Assembly: GCF_002879615.1 (NCBI RefSeq)
Contig: NZ_PNRF01000023.1
Coordinates: 46,944 to 110,943 of the forward strand
Direction of reading: 5' to 3'
DNA from: Billgrantia endophytica
GTDB lineage: Bacteria; Pseudomonadota; Gammaproteobacteria; Pseudomonadales; Halomonadaceae
DNA: 64,000 nucleotides
In this document: positions 18,296 through 27,241 of the stretch, one piece after another
Numbering within the stretch: position 1 is the first letter of the stretch
Layout: each line of letters begins with the position of its first letter
Translations under genes and position numbers: made by a program
The notes under the pieces: model-generated
Told to the model about the DNA's origin: nothing
Seen by the model: only the letters and a program-made list of their open reading frames with translations
Database searches by the model: none

Positions 18296-18884
18296 GCTGA
18301 CCTCCACGGAATTTCGGCATGGCGACGTCACCCTCGTGGGTGATGCCTTCGCGAACCACTACCTTCTTGACGGTCAGGAACAGGATCTTCAGGTCCAGCC
18401 ATATCGATCGGTTGTCCACATACCACACGTCGAGATCGAATTTTTCTGCCCAGCTGAGAGAGTTGCGTCCATTGACCTGGGCCCAGCCGGTGACCCCGGG
18501 GCGTACCTCATGACGGCGCGCCTGCCACGAGGTATAGAGCGGCAGGTATTCCATGAGCAGCGGCCGCGGGCCGACCAGGCTCATGTCGCCCTTTAGCACG
18601 TTCCACAGTTCCGGCAATTCATCGAGACTGGTGGCCCGCAACAGCTCACCAAAACGGGTCAACCGCTTCTCGTTGGGTAGCGGACTGCCCTGTGCATCGT
18701 AGGCTTCCAGCATGGTGCGGAACTTGACCATGTCGAAGGGCCGGCCATGCAAGCCGGGACGGGTCTGTCGGAACAGCACCGGCGAGCCGAGCCTGAGCCT
18801 GACCAGTAGCGCCACCATGGCCAGGATCGGCGCAAGCAACACCAGTGCCAGCAGGGCTACCACAATATCGATCAATCGTTTCAT
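18288..18884 (-). CDS. pglC: Initiating phosphoglycosyl transferase (PglC-like, monotopic)
   Basis: 198 residues. A single N-terminal re-entrant hydrophobic helix ([23 protein letters not shown]) precedes the PGT core: [47 protein letters not shown] and [14 protein letters not shown]. The Asp-Glu dyad in SLDELPE is the catalytic pair of this family. It should move phospho-di-N-acetylbacillosamine to undecaprenyl phosphate to start the repeat unit. Its start overlaps the upstream glycosyltransferase stop (ATGA). Confidence 0.85.
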   Translation of the reverse strand: MKRLIDIVVALLALVLLAPILAMVALLVRLRLGSPVLFRQTRPGLHGRPFDMVKFRTMLEAYDAQGSPLPNEKRLTRFGELLRATSLDELPELWNVLKGDMSLVGPRPLLMEYLPLYTSWQARRHEVRPGVTGWAQVNGRNSLSWAEKFDLDVWYVDNRSIWLDLKILFLTVKKVVVREGITHEGDVAMPKFRGGQHD

Positions 18885-20131
18885 CGCGTTTCATCCATGA
18901 CATCGTTCATGACATCGGCAAGGCGCACCGCCAGGATCCGGTAATCGTAGACGGCTTCCATATGCTCCCGACCGGCTCGTCCCATGCGCTCCCGCTCCTC
19001 CGGAGGCAGGGCAACGAGCCGGCGAATCGCGTCAGCCAGCGCCTGGGGGTCTTCCGGGGGCACGGTGATGCCGGCCTTCGCATCGGCCACCGGATCGTTG
19101 ATCGCACCCGAGGCGATGATCACCGGCCGCGCCGCCGCCATATAGTCGAAGAGCTTGTTCATGCTGATGCCGAAGCGGTAGAGCTCCGGCAGGTCGCGCA
19201 CCGTGATCACGAAGGCGTCGGCCTCTCGGGCCAGAGCGGGTATCTCCCGCTTGGGAACCGCCGGCTCGAAGTTGACCCAGCGCCCATCGAGACCGAGGCG
19301 ACTCGCCCGCTGCTGGAGCTCCCTCTTGGCCGTCCCGTCCCCAATCAACCGCAGGCGTACCGGCACGTTGGGGCTGGCGTGCGCGTCCTTGATGCGCGCC
19401 ATGGCATCGAGGAGGACATCAAGGCCATTGGCTTCGCCATGGCTGCCGAAGTACATCAGTGTCAGGGGCATTTCCGGGGGACGCGGCGGCGGCGGTTCGG
19501 TTTCGGGGTAGGCGTCCAGGTCGACCCCATTGGAGAGCCACACCACGCGCCCCTCGGGGACGTCACGACGTGCGATGTAGTCCACCGCGCGGGGCAACAG
19601 GGTCAAGACCCGGCGTGCACGGCGGTAGAGAAAGGTCTCGAGCAGGCGCAGCCCGCGGCTGGCCAGGCTGCCCTCGCGCAACCGCCCCATGTCGATCAGG
19701 GTCTGTGGCCACAGGTCGCGCACCTCGAAGAGGAAGGGCACCCGGTGGCGCCTTGCCAACCACCAGCCAGCCAGGGCGGCAAAGGGATGGACGCTCGAAC
19801 CGATGATCAGATCGGGACGTGCGATCCCGGAGAGCCGTGAAGGGCGTACCGCCTGCCAGGCATACTCGATCATGCTCTTCATGCGCCCCCCTCCATTGCC
19901 CAGGTAGGACGAGGTCCGCAGCCACAGAAAAGGCACGTCGTTAAAGATTTCAAGGCGTGCCTGCTCACCGTCGCCCAGCCGCTGGTGGCCGCTCGGATGA
20001 TCGACACTGGAAGCGATCAGCGTGGCGCGCCACCCCTGGGCGGGCAGATGCCGTGCCAGTTGGTAATGGCGGGCGCCGCCGGCCACTTCCGGATGCTTGG
20101 CATAGTGGTTCAGGATCCAGACGTGTTTCAT
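18881..20131 (-). CDS. Family 4 glycosyltransferase (WbuB-like)
   Basis: 416 residues, GT-B fold, cytoplasmic face of the membrane. The N-terminal domain contains NHYAKHPEVAGGARHYQLARHL and FLFEVRDLWPQTLIDMG, typical of WbuB-type amino-sugar transferases. The C-terminal domain has YFGSHGEANGLDVLLDAM, LRLIGDGTAKREL and the sugar-nucleotide EX7E-like region FGISMNKLFDYMAAARPVI. It should add one sugar to the lipid-linked acceptor. The ATG directly follows the stop of the preceding gene (TGA-ATG) and its own stop overlaps pglC. Confidence 0.82.
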   Translation of the reverse strand: MKHVWILNHYAKHPEVAGGARHYQLARHLPAQGWRATLIASSVDHPSGHQRLGDGEQARLEIFNDVPFLWLRTSSYLGNGGGRMKSMIEYAWQAVRPSRLSGIARPDLIIGSSVHPFAALAGWWLARRHRVPFLFEVRDLWPQTLIDMGRLREGSLASRGLRLLETFLYRRARRVLTLLPRAVDYIARRDVPEGRVVWLSNGVDLDAYPETEPPPPRPPEMPLTLMYFGSHGEANGLDVLLDAMARIKDAHASPNVPVRLRLIGDGTAKRELQQRASRLGLDGRWVNFEPAVPKREIPALAREADAFVITVRDLPELYRFGISMNKLFDYMAAARPVIIASGAINDPVADAKAGITVPPEDPQALADAIRRLVALPPEERERMGRAGREHMEAVYDYRILAVRLADVMNDVMDETR

Positions 20132-21268
20132 TCAAGCCTCGGCATGGCGGGAAAGGGCTCGGTAGGTATCCAGCAGCTTGGTTTCCTCCTGCCGCCAGTT
20201 GTAACGCTCGGCCACGGCACGCTGGCCATTGGCTCCCATCTCGCGTGCCCGTTCGCGATTCGCCACCAGAAAGTCGATGGCACCGGCAATGGCGAGCGGA
20301 TCAAGCGGATCGACGCAGATCCCGCAATCGCTGCCTTCGATGATCTCGCGCCATAAGGGAAAGTCGGAGGCGATCACAGGGAGTCCGGCACTCATGTACT
20401 CGAACATCTTGACCGGTAGCGCATCGAGGTAATTGATCGTCGGGTGCAGCGTGACGAGTCCCGCAAGAGAGCTGCCCAATACCCGGCGAACACCGTCACG
20501 GTCCAGGTAGCCATGTGACTCGACCCGGGACCACCCGGCATAGGTCATGACCTCCTGCTCCAGCGTCAGCTGCTTGAAATCGCCGGCCAGCTGCAGCTGG
20601 CAGTCGTGGCTGACGTGTTCCATGGCCCGTACGACCTCCCGGATACCGCGAATGGCGCCAATGCCACCCACGTAGCAGATCGAGGGGGGCTCGTTCGGCG
20701 AGGCCGCGAGCCTCGGATCGGGGGCACCATCCAGCTCGCCCTGCATGGGGAAGTTGTTCACGTCCACTACCCGCGGATGGAAAGCCCGGAAACCGTCCCG
20801 GATATGGGGCGTTGCCGCGATGATCGCGTCGAAGCCGCGACAGGCACGGCGCTGGTAGAAATCGACACTGCGCGACAACACCTGGCGGGTAACGCCATCG
20901 AGATAGTGCTTGGCCAGCACCTGGCGCGGCAGATCCTCATGGGCGTCGTAGATCACGGTCTTGCCCTGGCGCTTGAGCCGGCGTCCGATCGGCATCAGTT
21001 CCGGGTCGTGGAGGTGATAGACATCGGCCTCCAGCGCACGGGCCCGCTCATACACCAGGCGGGTACTCTTGAAGATACGGTTCATCCGCCCCGTCAGTCT
21101 GCCGACGTCCGCGATGCGGATGCCTTCGCGCTCCTCGTCGCCATTACCATCCGCCACCACCAGGGTGACCTCATGGCCCGCGGCGGCCAGGGAACGGCAT
21201 TGCTTGAGAAAGATCCGCGTGTCATAGCGGGGATGGGCGGAAGTCAGGTGTGCCACTTTCATTGTCAT
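20132..21268 (-). CDS. Family 4 glycosyltransferase
   Basis: 378 residues, GT-B fold. It begins KVAHLTSAHPRYDTRIFLKQCRSLAAAGHEVTLVV, includes YHLHDPELMPIGRRLKRQGK and YDAHEDLPRQVL, and has a donor-binding C-terminal domain with YVGGIGAIRGIREVVRAM and PVKMFEYMSAGLPVIASDFPLW. The start at 21268 forms an ATGA overlap with the Wzy-like gene; a second in-frame ATG at 21262 has a weak GAG 6 bases upstream. With one other GT and the initiating transferase it predicts a repeat unit of at least three sugars. Confidence 0.82.
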   Translation of the reverse strand: MTMKVAHLTSAHPRYDTRIFLKQCRSLAAAGHEVTLVVADGNGDEEREGIRIADVGRLTGRMNRIFKSTRLVYERARALEADVYHLHDPELMPIGRRLKRQGKTVIYDAHEDLPRQVLAKHYLDGVTRQVLSRSVDFYQRRACRGFDAIIAATPHIRDGFRAFHPRVVDVNNFPMQGELDGAPDPRLAASPNEPPSICYVGGIGAIRGIREVVRAMEHVSHDCQLQLAGDFKQLTLEQEVMTYAGWSRVESHGYLDRDGVRRVLGSSLAGLVTLHPTINYLDALPVKMFEYMSAGLPVIASDFPLWREIIEGSDCGICVDPLDPLAIAGAIDFLVANRERAREMGANGQRAVAERYNWRQEETKLLDTYRALSRHAEA

Positions 21269-22551
21269 CTCGTCGTTGTGGATTCACGCAAGCCTGCTGC
21301 GGACACCTGGCTGGCAGGTTCGGCCTCTGCCGCCCTTTCGTCCTGGCGGCCCAGGCGGGTGCAGACCAGGGCGTTGGCAAAGGCACCCCAGCCCAACGCC
21401 GGAAGCGGCCAGAATACGGACTTGGCCAGCACGATCAGCAGCAGGCAGACAAAGTTGATGGAGAAGGCGAACACCCACCAGGCGGCGGTATCGCTGCGAA
21501 TGACCATGCGATAGGTAGAGCCGAGAAACGCCACCAGGGTCATGCCCACATAGAGGGCAAAACCCAGCACGCCATAGTTGACCCAGGCGGAGAGCACGCT
21601 GTGGGCGTAGCCACCGGTAGCGCCCGCCGAGGCAATGTGGCCCCCGAAACGACCCAGCAAGGGGCTGGAGGCGACCTGCTCCAGCGCACGCTGCTCGAGA
21701 TGCTGGCGTGCCGTCCATGAACTGGTGCCGGAGAGATCCAGCACCTGAAGCTGACGGCTGCCGGACATGGCCTCGAACTGGGTCGCCAGTACCAGCACCA
21801 GCAGCGCCAGCACGGCCACCAGGGTCAGCATGTACTTGACGCTCATCCCCGCCCACACCATCAGGAGCACCATGGAGAGGGCCAGGAAGGCGTAGAGTTC
21901 GGAGCGGGCCCCCAGCAGGAACATGACGAAGGCGCCCAGCGCGATCAGGCTGGCCCGCACCATGGCGCTGCGGCTCACCGAAATCAGGAAGACCAGCATC
22001 ACCAGCGCGCTGCGGGCATAGCCCTGGTAGGTGGAAACGTTCTCGCCACCGTCGGTCTCGACCATCTGGCGGGCAAAGAACATCAGCTGCCCCGTGGTCG
22101 CCACGAAGAACGCCAGGTAGCCAACGATCAGCCAGAAGGCGATCCAGAACGCCCTTGCCAGGAGCGGCGAATCCAGCGGGATCCGATACCCCATGACGAA
22201 CAGCACCGTCCACAGCACCACGGTTTCCAGCGACTGGATCATCGCCGCCCGCAACGCCCCCCCGCCCTGCAGGCCGTAGCTGGCCATGGACCAGACCAGC
22301 ACGTAGGCGAGGAACGCCAGCACCACCAGGGCGAAACCACGCGAGCAGGCAATCATGACGTGGCTGAGCGCAGGGAAAACGGCCATGTAGACGATGAACA
22401 TCACGACCGAGACCACGCCGAACAGGCCACCCAGAAACGCGGGAATCAGCCCGAGGGCCACGAAGGTGTGGTACAGGATGAACCCCGGGAACAGCACGAA
22501 GAAGCCGATACTGGACGCACGAGACGCCAGCTTGTCGCCCGAGAAGATCAT
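21265..22551 (-). CDS. wzy: Wzy-like polysaccharide polymerase
   Basis: 428 residues with about eleven hydrophobic helices and one large loop (ARSALVMLV through RQHLEQRALEQVASSPLLGRFGGHIASAG) before the last helices, the topology of Wzy polymerases. It has a Wzy_C-like GGYAHSVLSAWVNYGVLGF. Sequence conservation in this family is low, so the call rests on topology and position between glycosyltransferase and deacetylase genes. The ATG at 22551 has AAGGA 9 bases upstream; a TTG three codons earlier is too close to that site. The stop overlaps the next start (ATGA). Confidence 0.7.
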   Translation of the reverse strand: MIFSGDKLASRASSIGFFVLFPGFILYHTFVALGLIPAFLGGLFGVVSVVMFIVYMAVFPALSHVMIACSRGFALVVLAFLAYVLVWSMASYGLQGGGALRAAMIQSLETVVLWTVLFVMGYRIPLDSPLLARAFWIAFWLIVGYLAFFVATTGQLMFFARQMVETDGGENVSTYQGYARSALVMLVFLISVSRSAMVRASLIALGAFVMFLLGARSELYAFLALSMVLLMVWAGMSVKYMLTLVAVLALLVLVLATQFEAMSGSRQLQVLDLSGTSSWTARQHLEQRALEQVASSPLLGRFGGHIASAGATGGYAHSVLSAWVNYGVLGFALYVGMTLVAFLGSTYRMVIRSDTAAWWVFAFSINFVCLLLIVLAKSVFWPLPALGWGAFANALVCTRLGRQDERAAEAEPASQVSAAGLRESTTTR

Positions 22552-22584
22552 GTTCGGCAATCCTTGGCAGCCATCTGCTCGACC

Positions 22585-24042
22585 TCAATCCGCCAGAACG
22601 CGCTCATAGAGCGAACGCTGGGCAGCCGTGGTCAGTTCCGAGTTGTGCCATAGCAGGGTGAACGTCCCCCCGACCGCGCGACACCGGTTCTTCAGCACGA
22701 TAAACCGCTCATAGGCCTCGTCTCCGGTGCCGAGACCGAGATAGAGGGGAGACGTCACGGAGCCCTCCATGGCGATCAGCGGCCGGATGCGTAATGGCAG
22801 CGCCTCGCCCTTGACCGGATCGAAGGCCGGGTAGTCATGGCAGGTACCGCAGCGGAACCCCGGTTCCTCGGCATAGCCGAGCGTGGTGTCGTAATCGAGC
22901 CCGGCCTGGGTACAGCCCTGCAGCGTCAGCGGCATCTGCCAGCGCAGGTAGTGCATGCGACCTCCCCACTCGGCCTGCTCGATTCCCTCCTCGGCGCAGA
23001 CCCGGCGCAACCGCACGGCCTCGTTGGCCAGTTCCTTGGGGTTGCGGAACGTATGGTAGCTGGGATGCAGGCCGATCTCGTGGCCGCGGGAATGGATACG
23101 ACGGAGGAGATGACGAATCGCCGGGTGCTCCGGTTCGTAGTCGGCATCCTTGCGCGGGTCCGTTCGACCACAAAGGAAATAGAAGGCGCTCGCCACACCG
23201 TGCCTGTCGGAGACATCCATCAACCAGTCGAAGGTATTGAGCGGGTCCAGGCCATGCAGCCGCCGGCGCGTCGTCAGCCGTACCCAGGGGCCCAGAAAGA
23301 GCGCCTGCGGCCGCCGATACAGAAGGATGTCACCCAGCATCACCCGTATCAGCTTCACGTCACGGGCGAAACCGTAGCGGCTGGGGCGGTCGACGTCATG
23401 GGTCGGCCGCATACGAAACCGATGCCCCTTCAGGGTCGCCCCCGGCCATTGGCGCAGGATGATCTGCCCCAGCACGGCCAGCCACTCATCGACTATCGGA
23501 CGATCCAGGTAACCGTGGCGCCCGGCATGGGAGGCGCTGGCCGGAAAGCGGCAATGCCGGTCCAGAACCTGCGCATCGACTTCTTCCTGCCGGGTGAGCA
23601 TCCAGTAGGTGAGGCCAGGGATATCGTAGTGGACCACCAGACCACCGGGTGCCGCCTCCACCAGCGGACGAGGCAGGATGTCGGCTCCCGGAGCCGGTAA
23701 CGGCATGTCCAGAGGGGCCTCGAACCCCTCGGCAACGGCGTCCCACTGCCCGTGGGGCAACTCGGTGCCGGTGAGATGGAAGCCGGGCTGCAGGGAATCG
23801 AACAGCAGCTGGCCCGACTCGCCGTCCAGGGTCATGACGAGCCGGTCCGGCCCATCACGCTCCAGTCGAAGCGCCAGTCCAAACCGCTCATGGATGACCT
23901 GCTCCAGCCAGGCGATCACCGGTTCATGGGCGGCCGAGGCGTCATCACCCGGACCCGTTACAGCCAAGGTGGTGCCGGGTCCCGGTGCATCGTCCAGTCG
24001 CGGGGCGGGATGGCGATCATGCCGTGTCGTCATGTCGTTCAC
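22585..24042 (-). CDS. Polysaccharide deacetylase-family protein
   Basis: 485 residues. About 200 N-terminal residues of uncertain fold precede a NodB-like domain: RPTHDVDRPSRYG carries the H-D-V-D metal/catalytic site, HEIGLHPSYHTF the second histidine pair, and TLLWHNSEL a closing motif. No signal peptide is seen, so it may act on lipid-linked or nucleotide-linked sugars inside the cell. A GTG start at 24042 is chosen: it overlaps the FemAB-like stop (GTGA) and has AAGGGA 6 bases upstream; an ATG at 24033 is possible. Such a protein next to FemAB-like and asparagine-synthase-like genes recalls exopolysaccharide loci of the PEP-CTERM/XrtA type. Confidence 0.72.
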   Translation of the reverse strand: MNDMTTRHDRHPAPRLDDAPGPGTTLAVTGPGDDASAAHEPVIAWLEQVIHERFGLALRLERDGPDRLVMTLDGESGQLLFDSLQPGFHLTGTELPHGQWDAVAEGFEAPLDMPLPAPGADILPRPLVEAAPGGLVVHYDIPGLTYWMLTRQEEVDAQVLDRHCRFPASASHAGRHGYLDRPIVDEWLAVLGQIILRQWPGATLKGHRFRMRPTHDVDRPSRYGFARDVKLIRVMLGDILLYRRPQALFLGPWVRLTTRRRLHGLDPLNTFDWLMDVSDRHGVASAFYFLCGRTDPRKDADYEPEHPAIRHLLRRIHSRGHEIGLHPSYHTFRNPKELANEAVRLRRVCAEEGIEQAEWGGRMHYLRWQMPLTLQGCTQAGLDYDTTLGYAEEPGFRCGTCHDYPAFDPVKGEALPLRIRPLIAMEGSVTSPLYLGLGTGDEAYERFIVLKNRCRAVGGTFTLLWHNSELTTAAQRSLYERVLAD

Positions 24043-24965
24043 TTGGATTCCCTTTTCAACAGGGTGCGGGCCGTCACGTAGGCCTCCCTCGCCAGCTGAC
24101 GGAAGCCACGCTGGCTGATCGAGTAATGGCAGACCAGTCGCCCGCCCCACGCCTCCTTCATTTCCGCAACCGGCGGAATGTTGGCACCAATGAAGTCGAA
24201 GACCGTGCAGCCGTGCTCCTCGAAGTGGGACAGGGCCATTTCCGCCACCAGGTTATTGACGCCATCCTTCATGGCCTCGGTCTTCATGCCCGCCGACCAG
24301 GCCAGGGCATGCCCGCCGGGGGTGAAGAGACAGACCCGGGCGCCCATCGGTTCGCCAAGCTCGTTGCGCGCCAGGAAACAGACGAAGTGCTCCGGCCCCA
24401 TCAACGCGGCCAGCGTCTCGAGCTCGGCCGCCTCGAGGCGATAGTCGAAGCCCTTGCGGGCCTCGGGGCCGGCCAGGCAATCGGCCACGGCGGCGTAGTC
24501 CTCGGTGACGTCGCAGCGGTAACCGAGGCGGTGACACTTTTGCGCCTTCTTGCGCGCGCTGGGGTCGATGCGACCGGCCCTGCCGTCGATATCCAGGTGA
24601 TAGGTAAAACGGGGGCGCGCGGCCATCTGGGCCCATTCGAAGGGACGGATGTCATTGGCCACCGATGACAGGCTCAGGCTCCCGCCAAGCCCGATTTCAC
24701 GAAGCCGCTCGGCAAGCCGGGTCAGGGCCATTCGCTTGCGTCGGTTGACGGAGGCCGGCCTGTCACTGGAACAGTGAAAGTCGATCGGCAAATGGGGGTT
24801 GCGGGGAGGCGTCACCAGACGCCCCTTGCGATTACGGTAGAGCACCGTCTCGAGCCGCCAGCCGTCGCCTTTTTCCGGGGTCAGCGTTACCGACTCGGCC
24901 TCGAGCGACCAGTGTTGCTCGTTGAACCGTATCCATCCCGGGTGAAACAGGGGATCGACCTTCAT
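24039..24965 (-). CDS. FemAB-like acyltransferase (GNAT fold)
   Basis: 308 residues, no signal peptide. The second half has the FemAB/BioF2-like GNAT pattern: KKAQKCHRLGYRCDVTEDYA, FVCFLARNELGEPMGARVCLF, and FDFIGANIPPVAEMKEAWGG near the C-terminus, resembling the segment that closes FemAB domains. FemAB proteins move aminoacyl groups from tRNA to amino groups; in polysaccharide loci related proteins are thought to decorate sugars. The start overlaps the GNAT gene stop (ATGA) and its stop overlaps the deacetylase start. The donor is unknown. Confidence 0.65.
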   Translation of the reverse strand: MKVDPLFHPGWIRFNEQHWSLEAESVTLTPEKGDGWRLETVLYRNRKGRLVTPPRNPHLPIDFHCSSDRPASVNRRKRMALTRLAERLREIGLGGSLSLSSVANDIRPFEWAQMAARPRFTYHLDIDGRAGRIDPSARKKAQKCHRLGYRCDVTEDYAAVADCLAGPEARKGFDYRLEAAELETLAALMGPEHFVCFLARNELGEPMGARVCLFTPGGHALAWSAGMKTEAMKDGVNNLVAEMALSHFEEHGCTVFDFIGANIPPVAEMKEAWGGRLVCHYSISQRGFRQLAREAYVTARTLLKRESK

Positions 24966-25612
24966 GACGCAGAATCCTTTGCCGAGTTCAATGACATGTC
25001 CCCGTCAGGCGCGGTTGCACGGAGGGAACCGTGATAGTCCCGATCGAAATCGCACACCAGGTAGCAGCGCTCCTCGCCACTGGCCGGATCGGCATATCGC
25101 TCTTCGACACGAAACCCGAGCTTGAAGCTGGCCTGGAGCGACGCGACGTTATCCGCCGAAATTCGCGAGGAGTAGCCCCTGACCCCATGGGCGCGAAAGT
25201 GCAGGATCGCCGTGCGCCGCAACTCCGTCGCCAGCCCGCGGCCACGGTGAGCGGGAAGCACGCCACTGAAGCTGGAATGCACCCTGCCTTCCCGCAGATC
25301 CCGAGGATTGAAACCATAGAAGGCCGCCCCCACGACACGGCCCGTCGGGTCCAGGACCGTGATACCCAGCCTCTCCCCGGCCAGCCGGTAGAGCCAGCGT
25401 CGAGGGAGGTCGAGCGGCCGGCCGTCATGCAACTCCGCGTAAAGCGCCAGCGCGTCCCCGCACAGCGATCGACTCATGCCACAGAATCGATAGCCACCAA
25501 CGGTTCGAGGGACGACCGGTTCCAGACGCCAGGCCCTGCGCAGGTTTCGCACCAGCAACATGACGGCATCGTTCAACACTCGGGCGCGCCCCATTCGTCG
25601 CATCGCAGCCAT
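24962..25612 (-). CDS. GNAT-family N-acetyltransferase
   Basis: 216 residues. The acetyl-CoA pyrophosphate-binding signature is in SGVLPAHRGRGLATELRRTAI, preceded by GRVVGAAFYGFNP and followed by ISADNVASLQASFKLGFRVEERY. It begins 3 bp after the asparagine-synthase-like gene and overlaps the FemAB-like gene by 4 bp. In this operon it likely acylates an amino sugar, possibly an amine exposed by the neighbouring deacetylase; that is inference from position. Confidence 0.72.
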   Translation of the reverse strand: MAAMRRMGRARVLNDAVMLLVRNLRRAWRLEPVVPRTVGGYRFCGMSRSLCGDALALYAELHDGRPLDLPRRWLYRLAGERLGITVLDPTGRVVGAAFYGFNPRDLREGRVHSSFSGVLPAHRGRGLATELRRTAILHFRAHGVRGYSSRISADNVASLQASFKLGFRVEERYADPASGEERCYLVCDFDRDYHGSLRATAPDGDMSLNSAKDSAS

Positions 25613-25615
25613 GGT

Positions 25616-27241
25616 TCAGGAGAACCTCTCGAGGAAAATCCGGGCGGCCACGCCGTTGTGGGAATAGCCGCGGGCCTTGAGCCGTTCGAACGTTTCCGGC
25701 GGGAAGCGCCCGGCGGAGGCAGTGGTGTTGCCCCGGGCCAGGGCCGGCAGCAGACGCTTGGCGATGCGTTTCATCCTGGCCCCCGGGCCCCGCCTGAACG
25801 CCGCCATGCGCAGCAGGCGCGCCCGCAGGCTCTGGCGAGACGTCTGCGCGGCGTTACCCAGCGGCGTGTCGCATCCCGACAGCTCGCCGAAAACGCGCTC
25901 CACGAAGGCCACGTAGCCGCCGCGGCCCTCCAGCCAATCGCGTGGAACGTCCTGCCAGAAGGCCATGAAGTCGCGATCGTAGAGGGGCATCCACCAGTCA
26001 TGGCCGAAAAACTCGAAGGAGCGGACGGTATTGACGATGAATTTCGCCTGCCGCTCCTGCCAGCCGAACAGCACGAACTCACGAATGAAGTCATCCGCAG
26101 TGAGCGCCTCCTCCAACGGATGGGCCCGGGCCAGCCGTGGCAGGACATGCTCCTGGAAGCGCGCCTTGCCCTCCGCCCCCGCCCGGAGCATGAAATGGCG
26201 CTCACGCAGTTCATTGCCGAGATCGCCGGCCGGCATCAACCGGCCTTCCCGCCCGGCCTCGAATACCGGCGACGGCAGGAAACCCGTGACGCAGCAGTGT
26301 CCAGGGACGAAAACGGACCCGGGCTCGACGTCGCCACGCTCGGTCAATAGCTTGACCGCCAGCCAGTCCTGCATGTTGGTGATACTGTTCCAGCCCGAGG
26401 CCCACTGCTGGTATTCCCAGTAATCGTCGGTCGTGGCCACTTCCCGCCATGCCGTCTGGGAATACTCGACGAAGACCCAGGGCAACCCGAGTCGCCCGGC
26501 CACGGCACGGCTCACCTCGGCCTCGCGATTACCCCGGTGGCCATAGGCATAGGTCAGTACGTTGGGGTAGCCGAGACGGGCCAGCATGGTCGCCACCAGT
26601 CTGGAGTCATGACCGCCGCTGAGGGGAACCACGATCTGACGTCCGCCGGCCATCTTCACCAGGCGCCTGAAGGCATCTTCCACCACCGCCTCGAGGCGGA
26701 CCCGACGATGCGTATCGTCCCGGTCCGACGCGCCGTGGTAGTGAAAAAGGAAGTAGCGCTCCAGGTCGAGCACCGGCCCCATGTCGCCATCACGAACGAC
26801 CAGCGCCTCGCCGGCACGCAGCTGCTTGACCCGCCGGAACAGGGTGTCGCGCCCGGTCACGTAGCCAGCCAGCTCGAAGTCGGCGCGCGCCTCTTCATTC
26901 ATGCTCTCCTCGCCTACCCGGGCACGCACCCAGTCGGCATCGTCACTGAGGAACATGTCACCGGCTGCCACGCCGTAGAAGAGCGGGATCGAGCGGATCC
27001 GGTCCACCATGGCGACCAGTCCGGTCTCGTCCCGGCGAACCAGCGCATGAAAGCCATTGAGTTCGGAAAGGCGATTGCGCCAGGGGTCGATGCCGGCCGC
27101 GGGATCGGCAAGCGTGACGGCCTCGCTCGTGGAGAGTCGCTGCCCATTCAGCCAGGCGGCGCCACGGAGATGCCCGCTACCACCCGGGAGATCACAGGAC
27201 GTCCAGCGCGGAGAGGTTAAATGGCACTGTATCGAGTTCAT
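25616..27241 (-). CDS. AsnB-like ATP-dependent amide synthetase lacking the glutaminase cysteine
   Basis: 541 residues. The N-terminal half is related to class-II glutamine amidotransferases (LSELNGFHALVRRDETGLVAMVDRI, IPLFYGVAAGDMFLSDD) but the protein starts MNSIQC and has no Met-Cys N-terminus, so glutamine hydrolysis is unlikely. The synthetase half has the PP-loop VPLSGGHDSRLVATML and FFGHDWWMPLYDRDFMAFW. Homologues without the Cys use ATP to form amide bonds with other amines. Its ATG overlaps the flippase stop by 1 base (TGATG). Likely role: amidation or amino-acid ligation to the uronic acid of the polymer. Confidence 0.72.
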   Translation of the reverse strand: MNSIQCHLTSPRWTSCDLPGGSGHLRGAAWLNGQRLSTSEAVTLADPAAGIDPWRNRLSELNGFHALVRRDETGLVAMVDRIRSIPLFYGVAAGDMFLSDDADWVRARVGEESMNEEARADFELAGYVTGRDTLFRRVKQLRAGEALVVRDGDMGPVLDLERYFLFHYHGASDRDDTHRRVRLEAVVEDAFRRLVKMAGGRQIVVPLSGGHDSRLVATMLARLGYPNVLTYAYGHRGNREAEVSRAVAGRLGLPWVFVEYSQTAWREVATTDDYWEYQQWASGWNSITNMQDWLAVKLLTERGDVEPGSVFVPGHCCVTGFLPSPVFEAGREGRLMPAGDLGNELRERHFMLRAGAEGKARFQEHVLPRLARAHPLEEALTADDFIREFVLFGWQERQAKFIVNTVRSFEFFGHDWWMPLYDRDFMAFWQDVPRDWLEGRGGYVAFVERVFGELSGCDTPLGNAAQTSRQSLRARLLRMAAFRRGPGARMKRIAKRLLPALARGNTTASAGRFPPETFERLKARGYSHNGVAARIFLERFS

